DNA of 64,000 nucleotides. Source: Allofournierella massiliensis. GTDB lineage: Bacteria > Bacillota > Clostridia > Oscillospirales > Ruminococcaceae. The translations under genes were made by a program, and so were the position numbers. The notes beneath the pieces are model-generated. The model made no database searches and was not told the DNA's origin. It worked only from the letters and a program-made list of their open reading frames with translations. Location: NCBI RefSeq assembly GCF_004345265.1, contig NZ_SLUM01000002.1, positions 124,001 to 188,000 on the forward strand, read 5' to 3'. Below, in pieces: positions 1-9,364 of this stretch (the stretch's first letter is position 1; each line of letters begins with the position of its first letter).

Positions 1-1085
1 AAATACGCATCCACCACAATCTGGCGGTCAAATTCCCGTTCAATCTTAGCTCGACCTGCAAGGCCCATATCTCGCCGCTGTTCCCAGTTCAATGCAAGAA
101 ATTTTTCAATCTGCTTTACCAGATCCTGCGTATCTTTTTGTTTGCAAATAAATCCATTTACACCATCATCAATGATTTCCCGGCATCCACTGCGGTCCGT
201 TGTGATTAGTGGGCGGCCACAGGCTGCACTTTCCAGCAAAACATTGCTCATTCCTTCCGGGTAATAAGTGGGGTGGATCGTACAACTGCTCTGCATCTGA
301 TACGGCAGCAAGTCCTTTTGCTGTCCGTGATACTGGATCACACCCTCACGAGTCAGTTCATCCAGTTTTTTCTGATACTCCGCATCATCACAAACTCCCA
401 GCACATGAAACACTGCCTCCGGATGGTTCTGCCGAATGATTCGTGCTGCCTCGGTATACTGATCAATCCCTTTCTCTTTCAAAATCCGGGCCATAAACAG
501 GAAGTTGACCTGCTCATCGTGAGGATACGGCAACACATGATACTGACTCGTATTTACACCTGAGCCAGGCAGCAGTCCTTGTTTATCCAGCGCAATTCCA
601 TGCTTACGGAAAAACTCCTGATTTTCGGTATTCTGAAAAAACACCTTTTGTGCTTTACGCGTCGCCAACCGATATAACATAAGCGTTACAAACTGAAGCG
701 GACCGGGATTTTCCACCGCTGTGCCCAATCCGGATACATTCATTACGCACGGAACCCCGCAACTGGCTGCAGCCATACCTCCGTAAATGTTCGGTTTGAT
801 TGTGTAAGTAAACATCATATCCGGACGAATCTGCCGCAGAATTTTTTTGTAATTCTGCATCAGCTTTAAATCCGTCAGAGGATTGGTTCCATGACTGGAA
901 ATCGGCGTATCAATATAATGGCATCCCATCTTTTCAGCAGTGGTGTAACCATCGCCAAACTGACTTTGAGGGAAAGAAACATACACCTCATGGCCCTCTT
1001 CAACGAGTTGCTCCACTAGCTCTTTGCGGAAGCGAAAAATCACCATTTCACTATTGCCGGCCAAAAGCACTTTTTTCTTATTCAC
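1..1085 (-). CDS. Glycosyltransferase (GT4-like), C-terminus outside window
   Basis: An open frame of 361 codons runs off the left edge of the window. It starts at a GTG (1083-1085) preceded by a GAGGGG ribosome site; the N-terminus reads MNKKKVLLAGNSEMVIF. Downstream are blocks typical of GT-B retaining glycosyltransferases: an N-terminal acceptor domain with YTIKPNIYGG and GVPCVMNVSGLG, then a C-terminal donor domain with FLFMARILKEKG and the nucleotide-sugar motif PEGMSNVLLESAACGRP. It probably adds a sugar to a lipid-linked polysaccharide precursor at the inner membrane face. The initiating phosphoglycosyl transferase lies immediately upstream in the same direction, so the two form the end of a capsule or exopolysaccharide operon. 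The sugar donor cannot be read from sequence. Confidence 0.85.
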   Translation of the reverse strand, partial: MNKKKVLLAGNSEMVIFRFRKELVEQLVEEGHEVYVSFPQSQFGDGYTTAEKMGCHYIDTPISSHGTNPLTDLKLMQNYKKILRQIRPDMMFTYTIKPNIYGGMAAASCGVPCVMNVSGLGTAVENPGPLQFVTLMLYRLATRKAQKVFFQNTENQEFFRKHGIALDKQGLLPGSGVNTSQYHVLPYPHDEQVNFLFMARILKEKGIDQYTEAARIIRQNHPEAVFHVLGVCDDAEYQKKLDELTREGVIQYHGQQKDLLPYQMQSSCTIHPTYYPEGMSNVLLESAACGRPLITTDRSGCREIIDDGVNGFICKQKDTQDLVKQIEKFLALNWEQRRDMGLAGRAKIEREFDRQIVVDAY

Positions 1086-1098
1086 GATATTTCCCCTC

Positions 1099-1890
1099 TT
1101 ACATCGCCCGGCGCTGCTGACGCAACACCTGAGTTTCTTCCTGGAACTGTGTAAATTCACACTGCTCTTTTTCCTTCTGAATCAGCTGTTCCTGTTGGTG
1201 ACGCACCTCATCCCGATGATGGTGTGCAGTTACACCTTCTTTGATGTCCTGGCGGCCCAGCACCTTCAGTACACTGTCGAAAAATACTTTCGCATCGAAG
1301 GCCATGCTCACATTCCTTAAGTACTCCCGATCGTAGAATACTTTGTCGTAGTCGTTCAGCAGATCGCGTCCATTGATCTGTGCCCAACCGGTGATGCCCG
1401 GCTTCAACTGATCCACCCCGTAGTACCGGCGCAGGAAGTGCACACTGCGCTCTTGGCGAATCAACGGGCGGGGGCCGATCAGGCTCATGTCTCCCACCAG
1501 CACATTGAATAGCTGCGGAAGTTCATCGATGCTAGTATCCCGCAGGAATCGGCCCAGTTTGGAAATATAGCTATCTGCATTCTGCAAATTTCCAGTGGAA
1601 GAGTACTTCGGCGCAGTGCTTTTCATTGTTCGGAATTTTACGATATAAAACACATGACTGTTCTGCCCCACTCGCTTCTGCCGAAAAAATACCGGTTCAT
1701 TGGGACTGCTCAGTTTCTGCAATGCTGCCACAAACAGAAACGGGATTGCCAGTACTACAAGTGCCATGCCAGAAACAACCATATCGAATATCCGCTTCAT
1801 TTTCAGATATCTCCGCTGTTCCGAAGTCAGCGGAATACGATGTTCCCGCATGATTCCTCTCATGGTTTTTGTTCTCAACTCTGTCTCCAT
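1099..1890 (-). CDS. Polyprenyl-phosphate sugar-1-phosphate transferase (bacterial sugar transferase)
   Basis: 263 aa, the size of the single-domain PglC/WcaJ-C-terminal class (PF02397). One hydrophobic re-entrant segment lies at about residues 34-57, followed by the family blocks: FRQKRVGQN, VKFRTMK (about 85-90), the catalytic Asp-Glu dyad D122-E123 in SIDELPQLFNVL, SLIGPRP, and KPGITGWAQINGR. It transfers a sugar-1-phosphate from a UDP-sugar to undecaprenyl phosphate, the first committed step of capsule or exopolysaccharide repeat synthesis. It ends 13 bases before the glycosyltransferase, so they are co-transcribed. The C-terminal 30 residues are highly charged and rich in Gln and Glu, an unusual tail of unknown role. 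Confidence 0.9.
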   Translation of the reverse strand: METELRTKTMRGIMREHRIPLTSEQRRYLKMKRIFDMVVSGMALVVLAIPFLFVAALQKLSSPNEPVFFRQKRVGQNSHVFYIVKFRTMKSTAPKYSSTGNLQNADSYISKLGRFLRDTSIDELPQLFNVLVGDMSLIGPRPLIRQERSVHFLRRYYGVDQLKPGITGWAQINGRDLLNDYDKVFYDREYLRNVSMAFDAKVFFDSVLKVLGRQDIKEGVTAHHHRDEVRHQQEQLIQKEKEQCEFTQFQEETQVLRQQRRAM

Positions 1891-1914
1891 CCTTCTGCTC
1901 CCCTTATGCGTATT

Positions 1915-4227
1915 TCAAATTCCCAATCGCTGTAATTTTTCCCGTTTCTCTGTGGGCAAAGGTTTTTTCGCTCCCAGCTGGAGGGCTCTCCTCTGCTCAT
2001 AAATCCAGCGCCCCAGCCAGATGCCGTCGCTAGTTTTGTATTTCGCAGGGATATTCAGATTTCCATGCTCTTCCAGATATTCCTGAGCCAGCTCATATCG
2101 ATGCTGCCAAGAATCCTCTTTTCGCCAAACCATTCCAATGCTTTCCAGCATCTTTACACGGTCCGCATCCAGATGCTTTCCGCTTTCCGGCGGCTGTAAG
2201 TATGCGTACCGCTGGCGGGCAACCCATTTGCCCAGAGCCAGTCCCTCACTGTTCTGGTAGGTGGGCGGCACGTTCAGATCCCCATGGATTTTGAAGTACT
2301 GCTCTGCTGCCAGATACCCCTGCATCCACTGGTTATCCTTACAATTGCCCCAGTACATTCCAATGGAATCCAGCCGGGCAATCTGCTCCTGGCTCAATGG
2401 CTTTCGATTGAATTTTCCTTCCCGGGCCTGACGCAAGGCTCGAATCCAGTTTCCCAGTGCAAAGCCGTCCGGCGATTTGTAATCTACCGGTACGATCAAA
2501 TTGCCATGCTCGTTGTAATATTCCATCGCTCTGCAGTAGTTCTTCTCCCACTGCAGGCTAGGGGCATCCCAGACCATACCAATGGCATCCAGCCGAGCAA
2601 TCCGCTCCCTGTTCAGGATGCTTGCATGTTCTCCATTCGCTCGGCGCTGGCGCAGGTTGTAAATCCAGTTGCCCAGCGCAAAGCCATCCGGTGCTTTATA
2701 CCGGGCCGGAACGAGCAGATCGCCGAACTCCTCGTAATAGGCTTTGGCGTGCTCAAACCCGTTTTCCCAGGCACTTTCCAGCTGGTTTTCCCACACCATT
2801 CCGATGCTGTTCAGCCGTTCGATCTGTCCGGGAGTGAGTGTTCCGCTGCGGTTGCCTGCATACACAGACCGCTGTACGCCGATCCAGTATCCCAGCGAAA
2901 GCCCGCCCGGCGTTTTATACCGTTTGGGAACCTTCAGGTTCCCATATTCCGCTGCGTACTCTCTGGCCGCTGCAAAGTACTGTTCCCAGGTTCCGCTCAG
3001 GCTGTTGCGCAGCGTCTCAAACAGCACACGACAGTCCTGTACCTGCTCCACTACCTGGAAGCGTTCAGTGACGATTTTGTCGCCTTCGCCCACCGCATAC
3101 ATATGCTGCACGGCGGTGGCCATCTCTTCCTTGAGAGTATCAATGCTGCACAGTCCCTCGAAGTTATTCACCACGTCCAGAATCAGAGGTACCGCACTGT
3201 CGCCCGCGGTCAGGGCCCGGCCGATCTGCTGTTTGTAGATAATCGGGCTTATCGTGGGGCGGAACAAAATCACGCCCGAGATTCCATCCACATGCACGCC
3301 CTCGTTGAGCATGTCAATGCAGAAGAGCAGCTTCAGGGCGCTGCTGGAATCCGCCTTGAATTCCGCAAATGCCTTGCTGGTGCCCGGATCCTCGGAATAG
3401 GCCATGTAGAAATGGATGTCCGGATTCACTCCGGCAAACCATGTGCGGGACTGCTCCATCATTTCGCGCATGTGATCCATGCCGGAGCAGAACACGATGT
3501 ATTTGCCGCTTTTACTCGTCATGTGGCGGGCAAACACCTGCTCCAGACCATCCGCCTGCTCCAGCGCCCGGCGTAGGGCATCCAGATATTTCTGGTTCAC
3601 ATCCCGCAGCGCAGCCGGCCGCATGGTGCGCACCTGTTTCTGGTATCGTTCCAGCTCATTCTGGTATTTGAACACGGTGGTCACATACTTTGGGGCAGGC
3701 AAAATTCCCCGGACGATCGCCTCACCCAGGGATAGTTCACTTGCGATATGGCCTTCGAACAGCTCTTCTGCCATATCGCGCATATTATCCAGATATCTCA
3801 CGTTGGTTGCGGAAAGTCCAAGCAGCTTTGCGTCGGGGTTGGCTGCAATGGTACGTTGTACCGCATTGCCCCACTGTTCCGCACCGCACCGGTGGAACTC
3901 GTCCAGAATGATGTAATCCGCATGCACGGCCAATTCTTCCTCGCTGAGGAGCAGCAGCTTGGCGTAGGTGCGGAAGGTTACATTGGACAGCTTGTCCGGC
4001 CCGCCGCAGCGTGCCAGACTTTCCAGCTGAGTGGCATAAATATACTCGCTGGGACCAAGCCAGAGAATTCTCTTTTCCACCTGATCCAGAGCGAGTTGAA
4101 ATGCAATAAAGCTTTTTCCGGTTCCGGTGGGGTGGACGATGGCTGCTTTGCCTGCCTGTTCCAGCATGGCAATGGCGGAAAGATATGCCTTCTGGTTGTG
4201 CTCAAACAATTTCACCGCCACATGCAT
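1915..4227 (-). CDS. DEAD/DEAH-box helicase with helicase-associated (HA) repeats
   Basis: 770 aa from the chosen ATG at 4227, which has GGGAGG upstream. An in-frame ATG at 4296 would add 23 residues but has no ribosome site, and relatives begin near LFEHNQ. SF2 motifs are clear: Walker A HPTGTGKS, DEFH box, motif III LSAT, and motif VI QQIGRA. The C-terminal third holds five tandem helicase-associated domains (PF03457 type), each with G(N/D)L(K/L/I/N)(V/I)P about 15 residues in and then LG.W(I/V)..QR or LGNWI..LRQ. Its substrate is unknown; such proteins are common in Clostridia genomes as accessory genes. It sits just upstream of the sugar transferase (24-base gap), perhaps co-transcribed, but a functional link to polysaccharide is only guilt by position. 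Confidence 0.85.
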   Translation of the reverse strand: MHVAVKLFEHNQKAYLSAIAMLEQAGKAAIVHPTGTGKSFIAFQLALDQVEKRILWLGPSEYIYATQLESLARCGGPDKLSNVTFRTYAKLLLLSEEELAVHADYIILDEFHRCGAEQWGNAVQRTIAANPDAKLLGLSATNVRYLDNMRDMAEELFEGHIASELSLGEAIVRGILPAPKYVTTVFKYQNELERYQKQVRTMRPAALRDVNQKYLDALRRALEQADGLEQVFARHMTSKSGKYIVFCSGMDHMREMMEQSRTWFAGVNPDIHFYMAYSEDPGTSKAFAEFKADSSSALKLLFCIDMLNEGVHVDGISGVILFRPTISPIIYKQQIGRALTAGDSAVPLILDVVNNFEGLCSIDTLKEEMATAVQHMYAVGEGDKIVTERFQVVEQVQDCRVLFETLRNSLSGTWEQYFAAAREYAAEYGNLKVPKRYKTPGGLSLGYWIGVQRSVYAGNRSGTLTPGQIERLNSIGMVWENQLESAWENGFEHAKAYYEEFGDLLVPARYKAPDGFALGNWIYNLRQRRANGEHASILNRERIARLDAIGMVWDAPSLQWEKNYCRAMEYYNEHGNLIVPVDYKSPDGFALGNWIRALRQAREGKFNRKPLSQEQIARLDSIGMYWGNCKDNQWMQGYLAAEQYFKIHGDLNVPPTYQNSEGLALGKWVARQRYAYLQPPESGKHLDADRVKMLESIGMVWRKEDSWQHRYELAQEYLEEHGNLNIPAKYKTSDGIWLGRWIYEQRRALQLGAKKPLPTEKREKLQRLGI

Positions 4228-4299
4228 CGCCTCCCTCCCGCGGTTTACAACGTAAGAAGCAATATGTTTTGTCTTTTGGGACAGAAATTCGGGCAAATG

Positions 4300-4490
4300 A
4301 CTGAATTCTTTCGAGAAGCAGCGAATATCATTGAAAAAAGCTGCAAAATAGGTTATGATTAAAATAATCTTGTGTACCTTGTTCTAAATGCATTAATCTT
4401 TTATCTAAAAACTTTATATCTGATTTTTGATTATCCCTATAAATATTACACTTTCAAGCTTTTCGAAGTATAGAAAAACACTCATTTTAC
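4300..4490. other. AT-rich gap between helicase gene and integrated element
   Basis: No gene is visible. The stretch is AT-rich with several T and A runs, the kind of bent target that Tn916-family integrases favour, and it should contain the helicase promoter on the minus strand. Confidence 0.4.
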
Positions 4491-4492
4491 CA

Positions 4493-4537
4493 CGAATATA
4501 CCACGATTAAACGAGCCTTGATATGACGATAAAATAG
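4493..4537 (+). repeat. Left-end integrase-site-like repeat of the element
   Basis: Contains TTTTACCACGA, then TACCACGATTAAACGAG and CCTTGATATGACGATAAAAT. It matches the right-end repeat at 9331-9364 in order of elements, with small indels. Likely Int arm-type binding sites near attL. Confidence 0.5.
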
Positions 4538-4541
4538 CACT

Positions 4542-4578
4542 AAAAAGACACCATTGACACATTGAAGTGGTGTCTTTT
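4542..4578. terminator. Bidirectional hairpin terminator
   Basis: AAAAGACACCA pairs perfectly with TGGTGTCTTTT around a 13-base loop; both strands end in a T run. It follows the minus-strand HTH/membrane gene that ends at 4633. Confidence 0.75.
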
Positions 4579-4632
4579 ATTAATAAGCAGTCAATCCTAA
4601 GACTAACTGCTTTTGCAAAATAAAGGTAATCA

Positions 4633-5247
4633 CTATTTTGTTTGTTTCTTTAGAATAATATAGCTTGCAATCACAACTACAAAGAATACTAACACGAAAA
4701 CTAAAGTATGAAATATTCCTATCGGATAAGGTGCAATCCACCCTTCTAGTTTGAAAACCAATCCTGAAATATATCCTGTAATCATAGAAATAGGCATAAA
4801 AGCAACTCCGATTATATTAAGCCAATTTACATAAAAGGGGGATTTTTCTTCCGATAGTATTCTCGCTATAAAATATCCAACAATCCCTATAGCTTGAATA
4901 ATCATTGAACCCCAAACTGCTTCCATTGTTTGTTCTGCATACCAATTACCAAATGCACAAAACAGCCCAATAGCAACAAAAGCTGTTGATGATATATAAA
5001 GTACCTTACTCGTAAGCTCTTTATTTTTTTGTTCTTTGTCTGCTACTGGTTCAATTCCCTTTAGGATATAGTCAGTTGTTACTCCAAAAAAATCACTCAT
5101 TATAATTATTTTTTCTAAGTCAGGCGTACTTTGTTCACTTTCCCATTTGGAAACAGCCTGCCTTGAAACTCCAACTTTATCCGCAAGTTCCTCTTGTGAT
5201 ATTCCTTTTGATTTCCTTAAATATTGTATTCTGTCTGCCATATTCAT
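4633..5247 (-). CDS. XRE-family regulator with C-terminal membrane segments
   Basis: 204 aa. Residues 6-62 form a classic Cro/CI helix-turn-helix (GISQEELADKVGVSRQAVSKWES), followed by FFGVTTDYILKG. The rest holds about four hydrophobic segments, ending with a Lys-rich tail. This architecture is common in Firmicutes as a membrane-tethered transcription factor, with function usually unknown. The start at 5247 has AAAGGAG nine bases upstream. It lies inside the integrated element by the end repeats, and base composition agrees. It may act on the element or on a host gene; no target is visible. Confidence 0.8.
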   Translation of the reverse strand: MNMADRIQYLRKSKGISQEELADKVGVSRQAVSKWESEQSTPDLEKIIIMSDFFGVTTDYILKGIEPVADKEQKNKELTSKVLYISSTAFVAIGLFCAFGNWYAEQTMEAVWGSMIIQAIGIVGYFIARILSEEKSPFYVNWLNIIGVAFMPISMITGYISGLVFKLEGWIAPYPIGIFHTLVFVLVFFVVVIASYIILKKQTK

Positions 5248-5249
5248 TA

Positions 5250-5520
5250 GCTAACACTCCTTTCTTTCATGGTGTAATTTTAGCAATATTATCAGTTGCA
5301 TAGCCACCATTTAGATATGGAAATATGTCAACTGGCAGTTGCAATGATGTTTTTTGACAAATCAGCAGAATATTCTTGCTTATAACGTAATTTAAACATA
5401 TCCATATTATAACAGTTCCATATATCCGCCACAACAAAAATCAGCACACCCCCCTTGACATTTTTCTGTCTTGAAAAATACACACTTTTTCTTTCTTCCT
5501 CTTGATTACCAACCACAGAA
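5250..5520. other. Intergenic region of the element, no gene seen
   Basis: About 270 AT-rich bases between the minus-strand HTH gene and the next terminator. The promoter of the membrane HTH gene should be here. A short open frame at 5328-5516 on the minus strand lacks a family signature and was not called. Confidence 0.3.
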
Positions 5521-5523
5521 AAG

Positions 5524-5586
5524 AAAAAGCCCTGTCAAGAGCCTTGCCACCATTGGTGGTGCTTTGCACTCTTTACTGGGCTTTTT
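5524..5586. terminator. Long bidirectional terminator hairpin
   Basis: AAAAAGCCCTGTCAAGAG pairs with CTCTTTACTGGGCTTTTT with few mismatches, and an inner CCACC/GGTGG stem sits inside. It is placed directly after the XRE gene that ends at 5617 on the minus strand. Confidence 0.7.
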
Positions 5587-5616
5587 GTTTGCTGTATCTT
5601 TCATTCAAGAGGAAAA

Positions 5617-6288
5617 TTAAAGACCTCTGTTCCATTTCTCTTTCAGATAATCTTCATAGTCCGTTTCATCAAAATCTAACTGTGGCGAAGTGTCGGGAAT
5701 GTTATTTCTGCTGTCTATGTCCGCAAGTTGACGGAATATCCAGTCATCATAAGGGTCATGGTATTTATACTCTTTGGGCTGTTCTCTGTATCGGTCTAAC
5801 CCTCGCATTTCCTTATGTACTTTCATCATGCGTTCTATTTTTTGACGTTGTATCAACTGCTTGATTTCCATAAGTTCTTCTAACTCCGTAACCTCATTGG
5901 TAATGTAGTTATGGATATACTGTATGAGTTTGGTTTCCATGTAAAATCTGCATTCTTTTTCATCATTGAAAAATTCATTTTCAGACAGATAATCTAAGGA
6001 AACATTGAAGTCCTGTTCCCGTTTGATAATATCCATGATATATGGTTCGGTGTGGTCAATATACTTCCATTCTCCTGATAATAATTCATTGGGCGTTACT
6101 CCCAGCACGTCCATTATCTTTTCTAATGTGTCAAAGGTAGGATAATTCACACCCCGTTCAATCTTGGAAAGGCTCTGCATATTGATACCGATTTTATCCG
6201 CAAGTTCCTGTTGTTTCATTCCTCTGTGTTTTCTTATGGTCTGTATATTCTCTCCTAAGAAACTGATTTTCTTTTCATAATGTTCCAT
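5617..6288 (-). CDS. XRE-family regulator of the mobile element
   Basis: 223 aa. Residues 10-70 hold a helix-turn-helix of the Cro/CI type (MKQQELADKIGINMQSLSKIERG, split here across helices 2 and 3) and the NELLSGEW end typical of this group. The remainder is acidic and helix-rich, with a Lys/Arg-rich central part and no recognised domain. It is transcribed away from mobT, and the two share a 460-base divergent intergenic region that also holds the transfer-origin candidate. By analogy with related elements it probably represses the mobT-xis-int side. The trigger that would relieve repression is not visible. Confidence 0.8.
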   Translation of the reverse strand: MEHYEKKISFLGENIQTIRKHRGMKQQELADKIGINMQSLSKIERGVNYPTFDTLEKIMDVLGVTPNELLSGEWKYIDHTEPYIMDIIKREQDFNVSLDYLSENEFFNDEKECRFYMETKLIQYIHNYITNEVTELEELMEIKQLIQRQKIERMMKVHKEMRGLDRYREQPKEYKYHDPYDDWIFRQLADIDSRNNIPDTSPQLDFDETDYEDYLKEKWNRGL

Positions 6289-6399
6289 AACTTAGTATAA
6301 CCGCTCCTTTCGTTGCTTTTCTCGGTGTTTATAAGCATATCATACTTAATATTTATTAAAAAGTCAATCAAAACTTCTTGACAAGTAATTCTAATGGCG

Positions 6400-6753
6400 T
6401 TATTATCGTATTAGATAGGGTGATTAAGCACGCTAGGGTCAATCACACGCTTGAGTAAGCATAGAAAAGATGTATTTTCATTTTGATAGCATGAATAAGC
6501 ATGGACTATCAGACCGAAAATAAGGTTTCTGACTGGGGCTGTTCCGTTTAGCCACGAGTCTTACAAGGCTCGTGAGCGTTAAGAACGGATCAGACACAGG
6601 AAGAAAGGGAACGCCTTTAGGCGTTCATAAAGGGCGTATATGTAACACCGCCCTGCGCATACATGTCATAGTACCTAGAAACTGTGATAAATAAAGGAAA
6701 AAACACGATTTTTACCCCGCAAAAAACGGGAAGTACGAAAGGAGTAATGCACT
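6400..6753 (+). other. Structured non-coding region upstream of mobT; candidate oriT
   Basis: About 350 bases without a gene. Inverted repeats are clear: CACGAG/CTCGTG at 6553-6574 inside CCGTT/AACGG arms, a perfect GAACGCC-TTTA-GGCGTTC at 6609-6626, and CCCG/CGGG at 6716-6730 next to the mobT ribosome site. Rep_trans/MobT relaxases act on a site normally located just upstream of their gene, so this region is the best place for the nick site. The exact nick cannot be read. Confidence 0.4.
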
Positions 6754-7845
6754 ATAACTACACACAAAAATTTATCCGTTAAGATTGATTACATCAGCAT
6801 TATATTTGATACTGCAACCGCCGAAGATGTAATCATGCACATTTTAGATTTACCGACTGACATTTTCAATGTTTATCCAGCAACGATAAAATTCAAGACT
6901 TATCAAGCACGCTGGCAGATTGGAGATATTTATGTATCGGGGGACGCAAGAAAGACAGAGGACAACCCACAGGGACTAGGCTGTTATCTTGTTATGACTG
7001 GCAGAGGTTGTGATGATATTTTCCGTATTCTCGACAGTAGGAATTATACCTTTGGGGATATGTTCCGACGCTGTGAGCGAAGATACGGACTGGATAATTT
7101 CCATTTCACAAGACTTGATATTGCCATTGATGATAAGAACGAAAAGCCATTCTTTACCATAGAGCAGATAAAGAAGAAATGCGAAAAAGAGGAATTTATC
7201 TCGAATAGTGAGGGCTACCACTTTGACGAAAGCAAGTTTGATGATTTCGACACCGCAAAGACTGTTTATATCGGTGCTGGTAAATCGGGATTGTCCTACC
7301 GCTTTTATGACAAGGATAAGGAAGTCTGTTCAAAACATAATAAGACACTTGATGAAGTCGGCAGTTGGAAACGGACAGAAATGCAACTGCGTGATGATAA
7401 GGCTCATGCTTTTGCCATGACATTCAAAGACAGACCGCTGGAACTTGGGGAACTGGCTTTCGGGCTATTGGCAAACAACCTACGCTTTGTCGTGCCAAAC
7501 AGAAATGAAAGTAATAAGAGCAGATGGAAAACGTGTCGGTTTTGGGAACGCTTTTTAGGGGCTGTGGAAGTCTTGAAACTGCAAGTACCGAAACTACATA
7601 ATTCTCTTGAAGAAACACAGCAATGGCTCACAGAGGGTGGTGTGATTTCCGCTGTCAAAAGTTTTTACTTCTTGGAAGAACATGACGCATTAGGTGGACT
7701 GGAAAAAGTGGGAACTATGCTTGATAAGGCAAGATACAGCAATTCCCTTTCCAGTAAACTAACCGCCCACTTACAGAGGATAGACCGCACCGACCTTATC
7801 CCCTATATCCAGTATGACACGAAACATGGGAAAGGGGGTATCTGA
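6754..7845 (+). CDS. Rep_trans-family protein (MobT-like relaxase / replication initiator)
   Basis: 363 aa if started at the ATA at 6754; the first ATG is at 6835. The conserved N-terminus [17 protein letters not shown] lies upstream of that ATG and is in frame, so the true start must be further upstream. Between the in-frame stop at 6745 and 6835 there is no ATG, GTG or TTG. AGGAG at 6740-6744 is nine bases before the ATA, so a non-standard start is likely, or the start codon has mutated. The protein matches Orf20-like Rep_trans proteins (PF02486): [12 protein letters not shown] carries the catalytic-site acidic residues, and [19 protein letters not shown] is the second core block. It nicks DNA for transfer or rolling-circle replication of the excised element. 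Its stop overlaps the xis start (TGATG). Confidence 0.8.
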   Translation: MTTHKNLSVKIDYISIIFDTATAEDVIMHILDLPTDIFNVYPATIKFKTYQARWQIGDIYVSGDARKTEDNPQGLGCYLVMTGRGCDDIFRILDSRNYTFGDMFRRCERRYGLDNFHFTRLDIAIDDKNEKPFFTIEQIKKKCEKEEFISNSEGYHFDESKFDDFDTAKTVYIGAGKSGLSYRFYDKDKEVCSKHNKTLDEVGSWKRTEMQLRDDKAHAFAMTFKDRPLELGELAFGLLANNLRFVVPNRNESNKSRWKTCRFWERFLGAVEVLKLQVPKLHNSLEETQQWLTEGGVISAVKSFYFLEEHDALGGLEKVGTMLDKARYSNSLSSKLTAHLQRIDRTDLIPYIQYDTKHGKGGI

Positions 7846-8048
7846 TGAATAACAACGATATTCCTGTATGGGAAAAATACACCCTTACCATTGAAGAAGC
7901 GTCAAAGTATTTCCGTATCGGAGAAAACAAGTTAAGACGATTGGCAGAGGAAAACAAAGACGCTGGCTGGCTCATTATGAATGGCAACCGCATACAGATT
8001 AAACGCCGACAGTTTGAAAAGGTCATTGACAAATTGGACGCAATCTAA
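7845..8048 (+). CDS. xis: Excisionase, Tn916 Xis type
   Basis: 67 aa, the exact size class of Tn916 Xis, with its sequence signature: [32 protein letters not shown] and the C-terminal [16 protein letters not shown]. It is a winged-helix DNA-binding protein that binds the element ends and directs integrase toward excision. It overlaps the end of mobT by one base, implying translational coupling, and lies 78 bases before int with a hairpin between them. Confidence 0.95.
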   Translation: MNNNDIPVWEKYTLTIEEASKYFRIGENKLRRLAEENKDAGWLIMNGNRIQIKRRQFEKVIDKLDAI

Positions 8049-8055
8049 TGCAAAT

Positions 8056-8103
8056 GAGCCTTGTATGTGTTATGATGAACACAAGTCATATCAAGGCTCT
8101 TTC
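8056..8103 (+). terminator. Hairpin between xis and int (terminator or attenuator)
   Basis: GAGCCTTG pairs with CAAGGCTC, with further pairing of TGTGTT/AACACA inside, followed by TTT. The short T run suggests partial termination that would lower int expression relative to xis. Confidence 0.5.
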
Positions 8104-8126
8104 CAACAAGGAAAGGAGCAGACACC

Positions 8127-9320
8127 ATGAAAGAAAAAAGACGGGATAGCAAAGGACGTATCCTGCATACTGGAGAGAGCCAACGAACAGACGGGAAATA
8201 CTTATATAAATATGTGGACGCATTTGGAAACACAAAATATGTGTATGCCTGGAGATTGACACCCACAGACCCGACACCAAAGGGAAAACGGGAAAAACCC
8301 TCACTTCGTGAGCTGGAACAGCAGATAAGACGGGATATTGAGGACGCTATTGACAGCACAGGCAAGAAAATGACGCTTTGTCAACTCTACGCCAAACAGA
8401 ACGCACAGAGGGCAAACGTGAAGAAAAGCACACAGAAACAACGGGAACAGCTCATGCGGTTATTGAAAGAGGACAAGTTAGGTGCTAGGAGCATTGATAC
8501 GATAAAACCCTCTGACGCTAAGGAATGGGCGTTACGCATGAAAGACAAAGGCTTTTCCTATAACACCATTAACAACCATAAACGGTCGTTAAAAGCGTCG
8601 TTCTATATCGCCATACAAGACGATTGTGTAAGGAAAAACCCTTTTGATTTCAAGTTAAGTGAAGTCATAGAAAATGATACCAAAGAGAAAGTCGCATTGA
8701 CAGAGGAACAGGAACAAGCCCTACTCTCATTCATCAAGACGGACAATGTGTATCACAAGTATTATGATGATGTGCTGATACTGTTAAAGACAGGACTTCG
8801 TATCTCGGAACTGTGCGGACTGACAATCATGGACGTTGATTTTATCCATGAGGTTGTAGTTATCGACCACCAGTTACTAAAGAGCAAGGAACAGGGTTAT
8901 TATATTGAAACGCCTAAGACCAAAAGCGGAACAAGACAAGTGCCATTAAGCAGAGAAACGATACAAGCATTTCAACGGGTTATAAAGAAACGCCCAAAGG
9001 CAGAACCATTTGTGATAGACGGACGAGGCAGCTTTCTATTTGTCAATCATAAAAGCAAGCCCAAAGTTGCGATTGATTACAATATGCTTTTTGTCCGTAT
9101 AGTAAAGAAATACAACAAGCACCATAAGGATAACCCTTTGCCACATATCACACCACATACGCTACGCCATACATTCTGCACAAGATTGGCAAGCAAGAAC
9201 ATGAACCCAAAAGATTTACAGTATATCATGGGACATTCAAATATCAGTATCACAATGAACTGGTATGCTCATGCGTCCATAGATACCGCAAAATCAGAGG
9301 TTCAGCGTCTAATCGCATAA
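8127..9320 (+). CDS. int: Tyrosine integrase, Tn916 family
   Basis: 397 aa, close to Int-Tn916 (405). The N-terminal arm-binding domain shows RRDSKGRILHTGESQR and the three-strand YLYKYVDAFGN block (residues 5-45). A SAM-like core-binding domain follows at about 80-180 (KMTLCQLYAKQNAQR). The catalytic domain carries R225 (GLRIS), K264/K266 (TPKTKSG), H344 and R347 (HTLRH), H370 (MGHSN) and nucleophile Y380 (WYAHA), so it looks intact and active. It integrates and excises the element at AT-rich sites. GGAG lies nine bases before the ATG. Confidence 0.96.
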   Translation: MKEKRRDSKGRILHTGESQRTDGKYLYKYVDAFGNTKYVYAWRLTPTDPTPKGKREKPSLRELEQQIRRDIEDAIDSTGKKMTLCQLYAKQNAQRANVKKSTQKQREQLMRLLKEDKLGARSIDTIKPSDAKEWALRMKDKGFSYNTINNHKRSLKASFYIAIQDDCVRKNPFDFKLSEVIENDTKEKVALTEEQEQALLSFIKTDNVYHKYYDDVLILLKTGLRISELCGLTIMDVDFIHEVVVIDHQLLKSKEQGYYIETPKTKSGTRQVPLSRETIQAFQRVIKKRPKAEPFVIDGRGSFLFVNHKSKPKVAIDYNMLFVRIVKKYNKHHKDNPLPHITPHTLRHTFCTRLASKNMNPKDLQYIMGHSNISITMNWYAHASIDTAKSEVQRLIA

Positions 9321-9330
9321 GAAGTATTTA

Positions 9331-9364
9331 CCACGATTTTAACCACGCTTGATAGCGAAAATAT
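9331..9364 (+). repeat. Right-end integrase-site-like repeat of the element
   Basis: TTTACCACGATTTTAACCACG followed by CTTGATAGCGAAAATATAA, the counterpart of the left-end repeat, 10 bases after the int stop codon. Another TTTACCAC occurs at 9391, so the real end may lie somewhat further right. Confidence 0.5.

Noticed and set aside
5328-5516. 62-codon minus-strand open frame in the mobile element
   Set aside because: No start context or homology signature; overlaps the promoter region of the membrane HTH gene.
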